Origin: an uncultured Aliiroseovarius sp.
GTDB taxonomy: Bacteria; Pseudomonadota; Alphaproteobacteria; Rhodobacterales; Rhodobacteraceae
Assembly: GCA_938023895.1 (NCBI GenBank)
Contig: CALJDH010000005.1
Span: 1-5,693 of the forward strand
Length of the DNA stretch: 5,693 nt
Direction of reading: 5' to 3'
The position numbers and the translations under genes were made by a program. The stretch's first letter is position 1, and each line of letters opens with the position of its first letter. Under the pieces are notes generated by a model that saw only the letters and a list, made by a program, of their open reading frames with translations, had not been told where the DNA came from and did not search any database. Shown here one piece after another: positions 1 through 5,693 of this stretch.

Positions 1-110
1 TACTCGGCGCTTTCGATCTTCTTTTTGCGAATCCAGCTGGGTTTACGCGGGATCGCGCTGTCGGGCTTGTGGGCCTTTTCAGGGTGACGCAGGCGGGGGA
101 TCTGGTTCAT
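1..110 (-). CDS. lipA: Lipoyl synthase, N-terminal fragment (runs off left edge)
   Basis: Only the first 36 codons are present, reading MNQIPRLRHPEKAHKPD and continuing to KPSWIRKKK at about residues 23-31. The HPEKAH-P-D and KPSWIR-K elements match the N-terminal extension of alphaproteobacterial lipoyl synthases as I know them. LipA is a cytoplasmic radical-SAM iron-sulfur enzyme that inserts two sulfur atoms into octanoyl groups on E2 and H proteins. The cysteine clusters that would prove this lie outside the window. The ATG (108-110) is preceded by a G-rich, SD-like AAGGGGG that overlaps the lpd stop codon. The gap to lpd is only 10 bp on the same strand, so the two genes are probably cotranscribed. 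Identification rests on a short N-terminal match plus the lpd neighbour. It is a partial gene because of the window edge, not a broken one. Confidence 0.8.
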   Translation of the reverse strand, partial: MNQIPRLRHPEKAHKPDSAIPRKPSWIRKKKIESAE

Positions 111-120
111 TGCCGCCCCC

Positions 121-1497
121 TTACGCGTGAATGGCGCGGCCCAGCGCGTCCAGACAGGCTTCTTTTACGGCCTCAGCCATGGACGGGTGCGCGTGACAGC
201 TTGCCGCCACGTCCGTGAGTGTCGCCCCCTTCGCCATCGCCAAGACCAGTTCAGCGATCAGATCACCGCCATGGGCACCGCAAATATGCGCCCCCAGCAG
301 CACGCCGTCGGGCGAGGCCAGAACCTTGACCGCACCGTCGGTTTCACCGGTAGAACGCGCGCGCGAGTTTGCCATGAAGGTAAACTTGCCGCTGATATAG
401 TCAGTGCCCGCGTCCTTCAGCGCTTCTTCGGTGGCCCCGACCGAGGCGACTTCCGGATCGGTGTAGACCACGCCCGGAACGGTGTTGTAGTCGACATGGC
501 CCTGCAGACCAGCCAGACCCTCAACACAGGCTACGCCATCTTCTTCCGCTTTGTGCGCCAGCATCGGACCGGGCACGCAGTCCCCAATGGCATAAATGCC
601 GGGAACCGAGCTTTGGAAACTTCCATCTACCGGGATGAAACCACGTTCGTTGATTTCTACGCCCAGCGCTTCCAGCCCAAGGCCACGTGTGACGGGGCGG
701 CGCCCTATGGCGACCAGAACCTTGTCGGCTTCGATGGTGTCCACGGTGTCTTTGCCGACACGTTCGACAGTCACAGACAGACCACTCTGGCCCGCCTCAA
801 CGGCTTTCACGGCACGACCCAGTTGGAATTTCAGTCCGCGCTTCGACAGCGCACGCTGCGCCAGTTTGGCGATCTCGCCATCAATACCGGGCAGGATGCG
901 ATCGAGATATTCGACCACAGTCACCTTGGCACCCAGTCGCGCCCAGACCTGACCCAGCTCCAGCCCGATGACACCGGCGCCGATCACGACCAGATGCTCT
1001 GGCACGGCGTCCAAGGCCAATGCACCGGTCGAGCTGAGTACATCGGTCTCGTCAATCTCGACGCCCGGCAGTGGGGTCGGTTCCGAACCGGTGGCAATCA
1101 GGATGCTCTTAGTTTCATGAATGGTGTCGCCCACCTTGACCTGACCGGCGGCGGGAATGGTCGCCCAGCCCTCGAGCAGCTCGACGCCGTTCTTTTTGAA
1201 TAGGAACGCGATGCCCTTGGTCAGATCACCGACGACCTTATCTTTGCGTGCCATCATGGCACCCAGATCCAACGAGGCCCCTTCGACGGCGATGCCATGG
1301 GCAGCCAGATGCGATAGCTCGGCATATTTGCCGGACGAGGTCAGAAGCGCCTTCGACGGAATGCAGCCCACATTCAGACACGTCCCGCCCAATGATCCAC
1401 GCCCTTCCACACAGGCAACCTTCAGGCCCAGTTGTGCAGCACGAATGGCTGCGACATAGCCACCGGGGCCGGCTCCGATCACGATCAGGTCAAACAT
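121..1497 (-). CDS. lpd: Dihydrolipoamide dehydrogenase (E3 of 2-oxoacid dehydrogenase complexes)
   Basis: A 458-residue cytoplasmic FAD flavoprotein that reoxidises dihydrolipoyl groups on E2 (or H protein) with NAD+, giving NADH. The FAD-binding GAGPGG is at residues 8-13. The redox-active disulfide motif CLNVGC gives C40 and C45. The NAD-binding Rossmann loop GAGVIGLELG is at 173-182, and the second FAD motif, IYAIGD, at 301-306. The C-terminal dimerisation domain carries HAHPSMAE (435-442), whose H437 and E442 are the expected catalytic base pair. Length is normal for the family. The start is the ATG at 1497: it is preceded by GGAGG with a 5-nt spacer and begins directly with the MFDLIVIGAG strand. 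The frame stays open upstream to about 2124, but that stretch is antisense to the regulator gene. It probably forms a transcript with lipA. The loop after the interface helix reads GAHICGAHGGDLI, slightly unlike the common form with GPxAGE, but nothing essential is missing. Confidence 0.96.
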   Translation of the reverse strand: MFDLIVIGAGPGGYVAAIRAAQLGLKVACVEGRGSLGGTCLNVGCIPSKALLTSSGKYAELSHLAAHGIAVEGASLDLGAMMARKDKVVGDLTKGIAFLFKKNGVELLEGWATIPAAGQVKVGDTIHETKSILIATGSEPTPLPGVEIDETDVLSSTGALALDAVPEHLVVIGAGVIGLELGQVWARLGAKVTVVEYLDRILPGIDGEIAKLAQRALSKRGLKFQLGRAVKAVEAGQSGLSVTVERVGKDTVDTIEADKVLVAIGRRPVTRGLGLEALGVEINERGFIPVDGSFQSSVPGIYAIGDCVPGPMLAHKAEEDGVACVEGLAGLQGHVDYNTVPGVVYTDPEVASVGATEEALKDAGTDYISGKFTFMANSRARSTGETDGAVKVLASPDGVLLGAHICGAHGGDLIAELVLAMAKGATLTDVAASCHAHPSMAEAVKEACLDALGRAIHA

Positions 1498-1502
1498 GCG
1501 TT

Positions 1503-1507
1503 CCTCC
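1503..1507 (-). promoter_or_regulatory. Ribosome binding site of lpd
   Basis: GGAGG read on the minus strand, 5 nt before the ATG at 1497. It decides this start against the much longer upstream open frame. Confidence 0.8.
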
Positions 1508-1526
1508 GCTTCCCGCTCACATTCAT

Positions 1527-1538
1527 AAATGCGCATTT
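1527..1538. repeat. Perfect 12-bp palindrome in the lpd leader
   Basis: AAATGCGCATTT is its own reverse complement. It lies 30 bp before the lpd ATG, downstream of the candidate lpd promoter. It is flanked by ATTC (1521-1524) and GAAT (1543-1546), which could extend pairing after a mismatch. It may be a dimeric regulator site or a small leader-RNA hairpin. Function is inferred from symmetry and position only. Confidence 0.5.
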
Positions 1539-1547
1539 TGTGGAATA

Positions 1548-1584
1548 GTTTCCTATCCGGGATTTCTTGTTTCTCATAGGAAAC
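1548..1584. promoter_or_regulatory. Inverted repeat, candidate operator between lpd and the XRE-cupin regulator gene
   Basis: The arms GTTTCCTAT (1548-1556) and ATAGGAAAC (1576-1584) are perfect 9-bp inverted copies separated by 19 nt. The arm centres are 28 bp apart, so the two half-sites are not quite on the same DNA face with 10.5 bp per turn. The distal arm overlaps the candidate lpd -10 box at 1573-1578. A third partial half-site, GGAA (1542-1545), lies just beside the first arm. The symmetry is visible in the sequence. Binding by the adjacent XRE-cupin protein is inference. Confidence 0.5.
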
Positions 1585-1601
1585 CTCGGGAGAAATTGCA
1601 A
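1573..1601 (-). promoter_or_regulatory. Candidate lpd(-lipA) promoter
   Basis: On the minus strand, TTGCAA (1596-1601) is followed after exactly 17 nt by TATGAG (1573-1578). Each hexamer matches four of six positions of the sigma-70 consensus. Transcription would start near 1566 and give a leader of about 70 nt. The -10 lies within one arm of the inverted repeat, as expected for a repressible promoter. It is only a consensus match. Confidence 0.4.
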
Positions 1602-1623
1602 CATTTGTGTGCAGTGGGATACT

Positions 1624-1652
1624 TTGACAGCTTCGAGAGCAGTTACTAAGCT
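1624..1652 (+). promoter_or_regulatory. Candidate promoter of the XRE-cupin regulator gene
   Basis: TTGACA (1624-1629) is a perfect -35 consensus. After 17 nt comes TAAGCT (1647-1652), a poor -10 with three of six matches. A start near 1659 would leave a short leader before the SD at 1676. The inverted repeat at 1548-1584 lies about 40 bp upstream of the -35, so one bound protein could influence both divergent promoters. Confidence 0.4.
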
Positions 1653-1675
1653 GCGGAGGAACAACGGGAAAATTC

Positions 1676-1681
1676 AGGAGG
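1676..1681 (+). promoter_or_regulatory. Ribosome binding site of the regulator gene
   Basis: AGGAGG, 5 nt before the ATG at 1687. This strong site fixes the start and rules out the in-frame ATG at 1567, which lies inside the divergent promoter region. Confidence 0.85.
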
Positions 1682-1686
1682 CCCGC

Positions 1687-2301
1687 ATGGAAATCGACCC
1701 GAATGGCGCTGCACAAACAGGTATCGAGCCTGCGGACGCCCCCGATGGCGAAGCGATGGGCCTTATGATTCGAGAGGCGCGGAAGGCCAAAGGCCTGACG
1801 TTGGAAGACACGGCGCGGGCGGCCGGGATCGGCCGTTCGACCCTGTCGAAAATCGAAAACAACCAGACCCGCCCCAGCTTCGATATCATCCGTCGCATTA
1901 TGCAAACGCTGGAACTTGAAACCCCTCAGTTGTTCCTGCAATCCGCGAAATCGGACATTTCGGGGCGCCGTGATTACACCCGTGCAGGCGAAGGCGAGAT
2001 CAAGCAGACACCGACCTATACGCACGAACTGCTGTGTAACGAGCTGACCTCGAAAAGCATGGTGCCCTATATCTCGACCGTCACAGCGCGCGAAGTGTCC
2101 GAGTATGACGATTGGGTACGCCATAATGGCGAAGAATTCATGTTTGTCCTGTCAGGCGAACTGACGCTGGTGACGGAACATTATCGCCCGCTCGAGATGG
2201 GTCCGGGTGATTCAGTCTATTACGACGCCCGCATGGGGCATGGTCTAATCTCGACCAGTGAAGAAGATGCGAAAGTGTTGTGGGTGTCGCTAGGGCTCTA
2301 G
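1687..2301 (+). CDS. XRE-family transcriptional regulator with C-terminal cupin sensor domain
   Basis: A 204-residue cytoplasmic DNA-binding protein. After a short acidic, probably flexible N-terminus (1-22), an XRE/Cro-type helix-turn-helix spans about 24-80. TLEDTARAAGIGRSTLSKIEN (38-58) supplies the two helices, followed by the typical RPS-x-x-x-I-x-R-I sequence. A cupin barrel follows at about 127-203: H146 and E150 with G157 in the first motif, and PGD (173-175) with H185 in the second. These may coordinate a metal or small ligand, though one histidine of the canonical HxH pair seems absent. This architecture is that of PuuR/SutR-like regulators, in which the cupin is thought to sense a metabolite. 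The start is set by AGGAGG at 1676. The gene diverges from lpd across 189 bp with clear dyads, so control of lpd or of itself is plausible. The real effector and targets are unknown. The 3' end faces the permease gene. Confidence 0.9.
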   Translation: MEIDPNGAAQTGIEPADAPDGEAMGLMIREARKAKGLTLEDTARAAGIGRSTLSKIENNQTRPSFDIIRRIMQTLELETPQLFLQSAKSDISGRRDYTRAGEGEIKQTPTYTHELLCNELTSKSMVPYISTVTAREVSEYDDWVRHNGEEFMFVLSGELTLVTEHYRPLEMGPGDSVYYDARMGHGLISTSEEDAKVLWVSLGL

Positions 2302-2327
2302 CTTTGTCACCGGTGCAGTTGCCCCCG

Positions 2328-3539
2328 TCACCCATGTCGCAGTGCCTCGATTGGGTCAAGCCGTGCAGCAGCGCGCGCCGGGAAGTATCCGAAGACGACA
2401 CCGACGACCGCCGAGAACCCGAAGGCCAGCGCAATCACACCCGGTTGCGGCGCAAATGGCACGTTTAACATCGACGCCCCAACCGCGCCCATGCCAAGCC
2501 CCAAGCCAATCCCAAGCAGCCCGCCCAAGGCCGAAAGCACAATCGCCTCGACCAGAAACTGCAACAGCACTTGGCTGGCTTGTGCACCAACCGCCATGCG
2601 AATGCCAATTTCGCGCGTGCGCTCGGTGACGGAAACCAGCATGATGTTCATGATCCCAATCCCACCGACAAGCAGACTGACCGCTGCCACGGCCGACAAC
2701 AGGCCGGTCAGAACAGAGGTGATGCTTCCCAACATATTTGCCAGCTGCTCGGTGTCGCGTACAGAAAAGTCATCTTCTTCGCCCTCATCAATCCGGCGCA
2801 CCTCGCGCATCAAGGCGGTCAGGTCATCGATGGCGCGATCGGTCGAATAGCCCTCGCGCACGGATAGAGTAATCGAGGACACATCATCCGACCCAGCGAT
2901 CCGACGCGCAAAAGTTGTGAACGGCATCAGGACAATGTCATCCTGATCCAGACCGAACGTGTTCGCACCCTTGGATTCAAGCAGCCCGACCACAGTACAA
3001 TTCAGGCTTTCAAGGCGAATTTTCTGCCCAATGGGATCGGCATTGCCCATCAGCTCTTCGCGAACCGTCTCGCCGATGATGCAGACCGAGCGCCCCTTTT
3101 CTTCGGCACTGGTAAACAGTCGACCGTCGGAAAGCGGCCAGTCGGTGGCATCAAGATATCCATTCATCGTACCAGTGATGCTTGTCTGATAATTCTCGCC
3201 TTCATAAATCACCACTGCCTGCCGAGACCCCGTGGGCACTGCGACCGAAATAGAGCTTACCTGCTTCAGGATCGTGTCTACATCGTCCAGCTCAAAGGGA
3301 CGCGCCGCACCACCATCATCATTGCCGGGGCCCATCCGGTCCTGCCCGGGCTGCAGCGTCAACAGATTGGCGCCAAGACTTTCAACATCAGCCGTGACCT
3401 GAGCAGTCGAGCCATTGCCCACCGTGACCATGGCAATAACCGAAGCCACACCGATCACGACGCCCAGAACTGTCAGGAAGCTGCGCATGGGATTGCGCAG
3501 GATCGACTGCAGGGCGAGTTTGAATGTCTCCCAGATCAT
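2328..3539 (-). CDS. MacB-type ABC transporter permease (FtsX fold)
   Basis: A 403-residue inner-membrane permease of a MacAB-like export system. It starts with the MIWETFKLAL amphipathic segment. TM1 is at about 20-41 (LTVLGVVIGVASVIAMV), and a large periplasmic core domain follows at about 45-265. Three C-terminal TM segments lie at about 272-303, 323-355 and 368-388. The family signature TERTREIGIRMAVGA is at 305-319, and the protein ends in the usual FPARAAARLDPIEALRHG. Length is normal for a permease without a fused ATPase. The ATG (3537-3539) overlaps the ATPase stop as TGATG, and GAGGG lies 7 nt before it. A GTG three bases earlier (3540-3542) would add one Met and is possible. Two periplasmic cysteines (C153, C181) occur in VCIIG and NCTVVG. 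It is the third gene of the operon and probably pairs as a dimer with the ATPase encoded just upstream. The substrate cannot be read from the sequence. Confidence 0.93.
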   Translation of the reverse strand: MIWETFKLALQSILRNPMRSFLTVLGVVIGVASVIAMVTVGNGSTAQVTADVESLGANLLTLQPGQDRMGPGNDDGGAARPFELDDVDTILKQVSSISVAVPTGSRQAVVIYEGENYQTSITGTMNGYLDATDWPLSDGRLFTSAEEKGRSVCIIGETVREELMGNADPIGQKIRLESLNCTVVGLLESKGANTFGLDQDDIVLMPFTTFARRIAGSDDVSSITLSVREGYSTDRAIDDLTALMREVRRIDEGEEDDFSVRDTEQLANMLGSITSVLTGLLSAVAAVSLLVGGIGIMNIMLVSVTERTREIGIRMAVGAQASQVLLQFLVEAIVLSALGGLLGIGLGLGMGAVGASMLNVPFAPQPGVIALAFGFSAVVGVVFGYFPARAAARLDPIEALRHG

Positions 3540-4219
3540 CACGCAGCCCTCGTTGTCAGTCGGTCATACTCGACCTTGCCGTCCACCATCCAGATCAAAC
3601 GCTTGCCGTATTCAGCCATGTCTTCTTCGTGGGTCACCATCACAATGGTGATCCCGTCCTGCTGGTTCAGCTCCACCATCAGCTCCATGATCTCGACCGA
3701 CCGCTTGGTATCAAGGTTTCCCGTCGGTTCATCCGCCAGAATGACCTGCGGTTCCCCGGCAAGGGCGCGGGCAATGGCTACGCGCTGCTGCTGCCCTCCG
3801 GACAGGGCTGACGGGTCGTGATGCGCGCGCGAAGCAAGCCCCACTTTGTCCAGCGCGGCAAGCGCACGGGCTTCGCGTTCTTCGCGCCCGATCCCTTTAT
3901 AGATCAATGGCAGTTCAACATTCTGCAGGGCCGAGGTTCGAGGCAAAAGGTTGTAGCCTTGAAAGATGAACCCAAGATAATGGCGGCGCAGTAGCGCACG
4001 TTGATCATGGTTCAGCGCGGCCACGTCGACTCCATTAAACAAGTACCCGCCCGAACTTGGGCTATCGAGACATCCCAGCACATTCATCGCGGTGGATTTG
4101 CCAGAACCCGACGGCCCCATCACAGAAACAAACTCTCCGGGAAAGATATCGAACGACACCCCGTCCAAGGCACGCACTTCGGCCTCTCCGGAGCCATAGA
4201 CGCGGGTGATATCGGTCAA
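3539..4219 (-). CDS. LolD/MacB-type ABC transporter ATP-binding protein
   Basis: A cytoplasmic ATPase that drives the neighbouring permease. Counting from the TTG start (226 residues), the motifs are A-loop Y8, Walker A GPSGSGKST (35-43), Q-loop Q87 within FIFQGYNLLP, signature LSGGQQQR (139-146), Walker B VILADEPTGNLD (159-170) and H-loop H197. FIFQ-x-x-NLLP and DEPTGNLD are typical of the LolD/MacB/YknY group rather than of uptake systems. All catalytic residues are present. The start is uncertain: the codons before TTG read T-I-R-L-T-D, and relatives commonly begin with M-I-R/E-L, so a CTG at 4229-4231 overlapping the upstream stop as CTGA would restore the first beta strand. There is no in-frame ATG or GTG nearby. 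The ATG at 4233-4235 is in another frame. The stop overlaps the permease start. Translational coupling to both neighbours is likely. Confidence 0.94.
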   Translation of the reverse strand: MTDITRVYGSGEAEVRALDGVSFDIFPGEFVSVMGPSGSGKSTAMNVLGCLDSPSSGGYLFNGVDVAALNHDQRALLRRHYLGFIFQGYNLLPRTSALQNVELPLIYKGIGREEREARALAALDKVGLASRAHHDPSALSGGQQQRVAIARALAGEPQVILADEPTGNLDTKRSVEIMELMVELNQQDGITIVMVTHEEDMAEYGKRLIWMVDGKVEYDRLTTRAA

Positions 4220-4227
4220 GCGGATCG

Positions 4228-5478
4228 TCAGCCATCGAACTCGTCCGTGATCACCAGATCGCCTTCGGAAAGGGTATCCGAGATGACTTCTGTGACCATT
4301 CCGTCGCTTTCACCCACGCGCACGGGGATACGCACCGGCACCCCGTCCTGCAGGACGTAGACGGCCTTGCCAACAGTTTGAACAGCGCCCTCATCGTCGT
4401 CGCGGCTGGGCATAATCATTCCGACAAGACCAGACCCACCACCGCCTGCGGTGATCTCGGCCTTCTCGGACGAGGGCGTATAGCGCAGCGCCGCATTCGG
4501 CACGACCAGGGCATCGTCGACTGAGGCCACTGTGATCTCCGCCGACGCGGTCATGCCCGGACGCAATGACATATCCGCGTTCTCGACACTTAGGATCGCT
4601 TTGTAGGTCACCACACCATCCACAGTTTCACTGGCGTAACGCACTTGGAAGATTTCGGCGGGGAACGACCGCGCATCATAGGCATCGACGGTAAAACTGG
4701 CGCTTTGTCCGACGCGCACCATGCCGATATCGGCCTCGTCGACATCCACGCGCAGCTCCATCCGGGTCAGGTCTTCAGCAACGGTGAACAGCGTTGGCGC
4801 CGAAAACGACGCCGCCACGATCTGACCGGGATCAATGTCGCGCTCTAGAACGACGCCGTCTACAGGGCTGCAAATACAGGCCTTGTCCAAATCCACCTGC
4901 ACCAGTTCTAGATTTGCCCTGGCAAGGTCCAGCGATGCCTGCGCAGATTTCAGGTCAGCACTTGCCCGGCGAAAGGCGGCCTCTTGCGCGATGAACGCGG
5001 TCTCGGATTCTATGCCGCGCTCAATCAACTGCTGGCCGATCTCATAATTCTCGCGGGCTTCCTCCAGCGTTGCCTCGGCCTGTTCGACCTTGGCAGCGGC
5101 ACTGTCGACCGAGGCCTGCTGCACCGCCAATTGCGCCTCAAGTTTTGTTGTATCAAGGCGGGCAAGGACGCTGCCTTTGGTCACAACGTCATTATAGTCG
5201 ACCAGAACTGTGCTGACCGTCCCTGAAAGCTCAGACGAGATATCAAACAAATCAGTGGGCTCGATCGACCCTACGGCAGAAACTGCGACATCCAGATCGG
5301 TCCGAACCACCGCTTCGGTGCCGTAGCTTAATGAGCCCCCAACAGCATCCCCACCGGACAGATACATGTACCCGCCCACGCCAATCGCCACCGCGGCCAC
5401 ACCAATCCACAGCCAAGAACGGTTGCTCTTTTTATTGAGCCCAATCTTGTCCGAGATGTCTTCCTTGGATGTCGACAT
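4228..5478 (-). CDS. MacA/HlyD-type periplasmic adaptor (membrane fusion protein) of an ABC exporter
   Basis: A 416-residue RND/MacA-like adaptor. The cytoplasmic N-terminus (1-20) ends in K-K-S-N-R. One inner-membrane anchor follows (about 21-40, WLWIGVAAVAIGVGGYMYL). The first half of the lipoyl domain is at about 62-105, then a long alpha-helical hairpin at about 108-198 rich in A, E, Q and L, and the second lipoyl half at about 199-235 with CSPVDGVVLERDIDPGQ. A beta-barrel lies at about 240-320 (VDVDEADIG; LRPGMTASAEI), and the membrane-proximal domain runs to the end. A Gly-rich then acidic linker sits at about 345-364. The ATG at 5478 is preceded by GGAGAG with a 6-nt spacer and gives a normal N-terminus. 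The frame stays open to 5649, but that extension is basic and has no family character. It is first in the operon and ends at or just before the ATPase start. It should link the pump to an outer-membrane channel, which is not in this window. Confidence 0.93.
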   Translation of the reverse strand: MSTSKEDISDKIGLNKKSNRSWLWIGVAAVAIGVGGYMYLSGGDAVGGSLSYGTEAVVRTDLDVAVSAVGSIEPTDLFDISSELSGTVSTVLVDYNDVVTKGSVLARLDTTKLEAQLAVQQASVDSAAAKVEQAEATLEEARENYEIGQQLIERGIESETAFIAQEAAFRRASADLKSAQASLDLARANLELVQVDLDKACICSPVDGVVLERDIDPGQIVAASFSAPTLFTVAEDLTRMELRVDVDEADIGMVRVGQSASFTVDAYDARSFPAEIFQVRYASETVDGVVTYKAILSVENADMSLRPGMTASAEITVASVDDALVVPNAALRYTPSSEKAEITAGGGGSGLVGMIMPSRDDDEGAVQTVGKAVYVLQDGVPVRIPVRVGESDGMVTEVISDTLSEGDLVITDEFDG

Positions 5479-5693
5479 CAGATGCTCTCCAATTCTTCTC
5501 GCGCAGAAAAAACGCCTCACTACCTTCGTTAAACGGGCAATGCTGGCTTTTCCGGCGAAGAAAAAATGTCGAAATGTATCCCGTACTAGGACGTCTCGCG
5601 CAGGCGTGCAGTGACTTGACCGCGTTTTGTCCGACACGCCTAAGACCACGCTAGCGAAAAATTATCTTTAGATTAGTGGCTTTGAGCCGTGCC
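5479..5693. other. Intergenic region upstream of the exporter operon
   Basis: 215 bp before the adaptor gene with no supportable coding sequence or RNA gene. GGAGAG at 5485-5490 (minus strand) is the adaptor's ribosome binding site. Farther upstream are an AT-rich patch at about 5656-5675 with a small dyad, ATCT-TT-AGAT (5664-5673), and a short direct repeat AAATGT at 5564-5569 and 5572-5577. The operon promoter should be here, but I found no convincing -35/-10 pair on the minus strand. Confidence 0.5.

Noticed and set aside
127..1203. A 358-codon open frame on the plus strand
   Set aside because: It is fully antisense to the well-supported lpd gene, has no family features and no SD, and is a by-product of GC-rich codon usage.
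1567..1686. N-terminal extension of the XRE-cupin regulator by 40 codons
   Set aside because: It would cover the divergent promoter region and one inverted-repeat arm. The strong AGGAGG before 1687 marks the real start.
1498..2124. N-terminal extension of lpd by 209 codons
   Set aside because: It runs antisense through the regulator gene, while GGAGG and the conserved MFDLIVIGAG start place initiation at 1497.
2308..2315. CACCGGTG as a bidirectional terminator between the convergent genes
   Set aside because: It is a palindrome with no loop and no adjacent T-tract, too weak for an intrinsic terminator.
5616..5645. TTGACC as the -35 of a plus-strand promoter leading out of the window
   Set aside because: No acceptable -10 lies 16-18 nt downstream (CCTAAG or CTAAGA only), and no downstream gene is visible.
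5479..5649. N-terminal extension of the adaptor by 57 codons
   Set aside because: It is basic and unlike family N-termini. The start at 5478 has a good SD and yields a normal short cytoplasmic tail plus anchor.
5678..5688. GGCT-TTG-AGCC hairpin as a terminator
   Set aside because: The stem is only 4 bp and no T-run follows on either strand.

Overview
The window looks like a chromosomal segment of an alphaproteobacterium, most likely of the Rhodobacterales (Roseobacter-type). This is inferred from the moderately high GC content, the N-terminal sequence style of the partial lipoyl synthase, and the lpd-lipA gene order. No computation or database search was possible. There are no RNA genes, mobile elements, CRISPR arrays or rearrangements that I can see.

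Left part (1-1497, minus strand): the first 36 codons of lipA (lipoyl synthase, running off the left edge) lie 10 bp downstream of a complete lpd gene for dihydrolipoamide dehydrogenase (E3). The pair links the making of the lipoyl cofactor to the enzyme that reoxidises it in the 2-oxoacid dehydrogenase complexes.

Middle (1498-2301): a 189-bp divergent intergenic region separates lpd from a plus-strand gene for an XRE-type helix-turn-helix regulator with a C-terminal cupin domain. The region is dense in symmetry. It holds a perfect 9-bp inverted repeat with a 19-nt spacer, one arm of which overlaps a candidate lpd -10 box. It also holds a perfect 12-bp palindrome in the predicted lpd leader and a looser relative of that palindrome over the candidate -35 box. 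This suggests local control of lpd(-lipA) and/or autoregulation, and it is the part most worth testing.

Right part (2328-5478, minus strand): a compact three-gene operon encodes a MacA/HlyD-type membrane fusion protein, a LolD/MacB-type ABC ATPase and a MacB-type (FtsX-fold) permease, with overlapping or nearly overlapping gene ends. Together they form a MacAB-like export pump with ATPase and permease on separate chains (YknXYZ-style layout). No outer-membrane TolC-type partner is in the window. The operon converges on the regulator gene with only 26 bp between the stop codons. The ATPase gene has no in-frame ATG or GTG at the expected place and probably starts at CTG or TTG.

The last 215 bp (5479-5693) upstream of the operon hold no gene that I can support. 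They presumably carry its promoter, but I could not find a convincing one. Overall this is an ordinary core/transport region, and I see no clear sign of an undescribed system.
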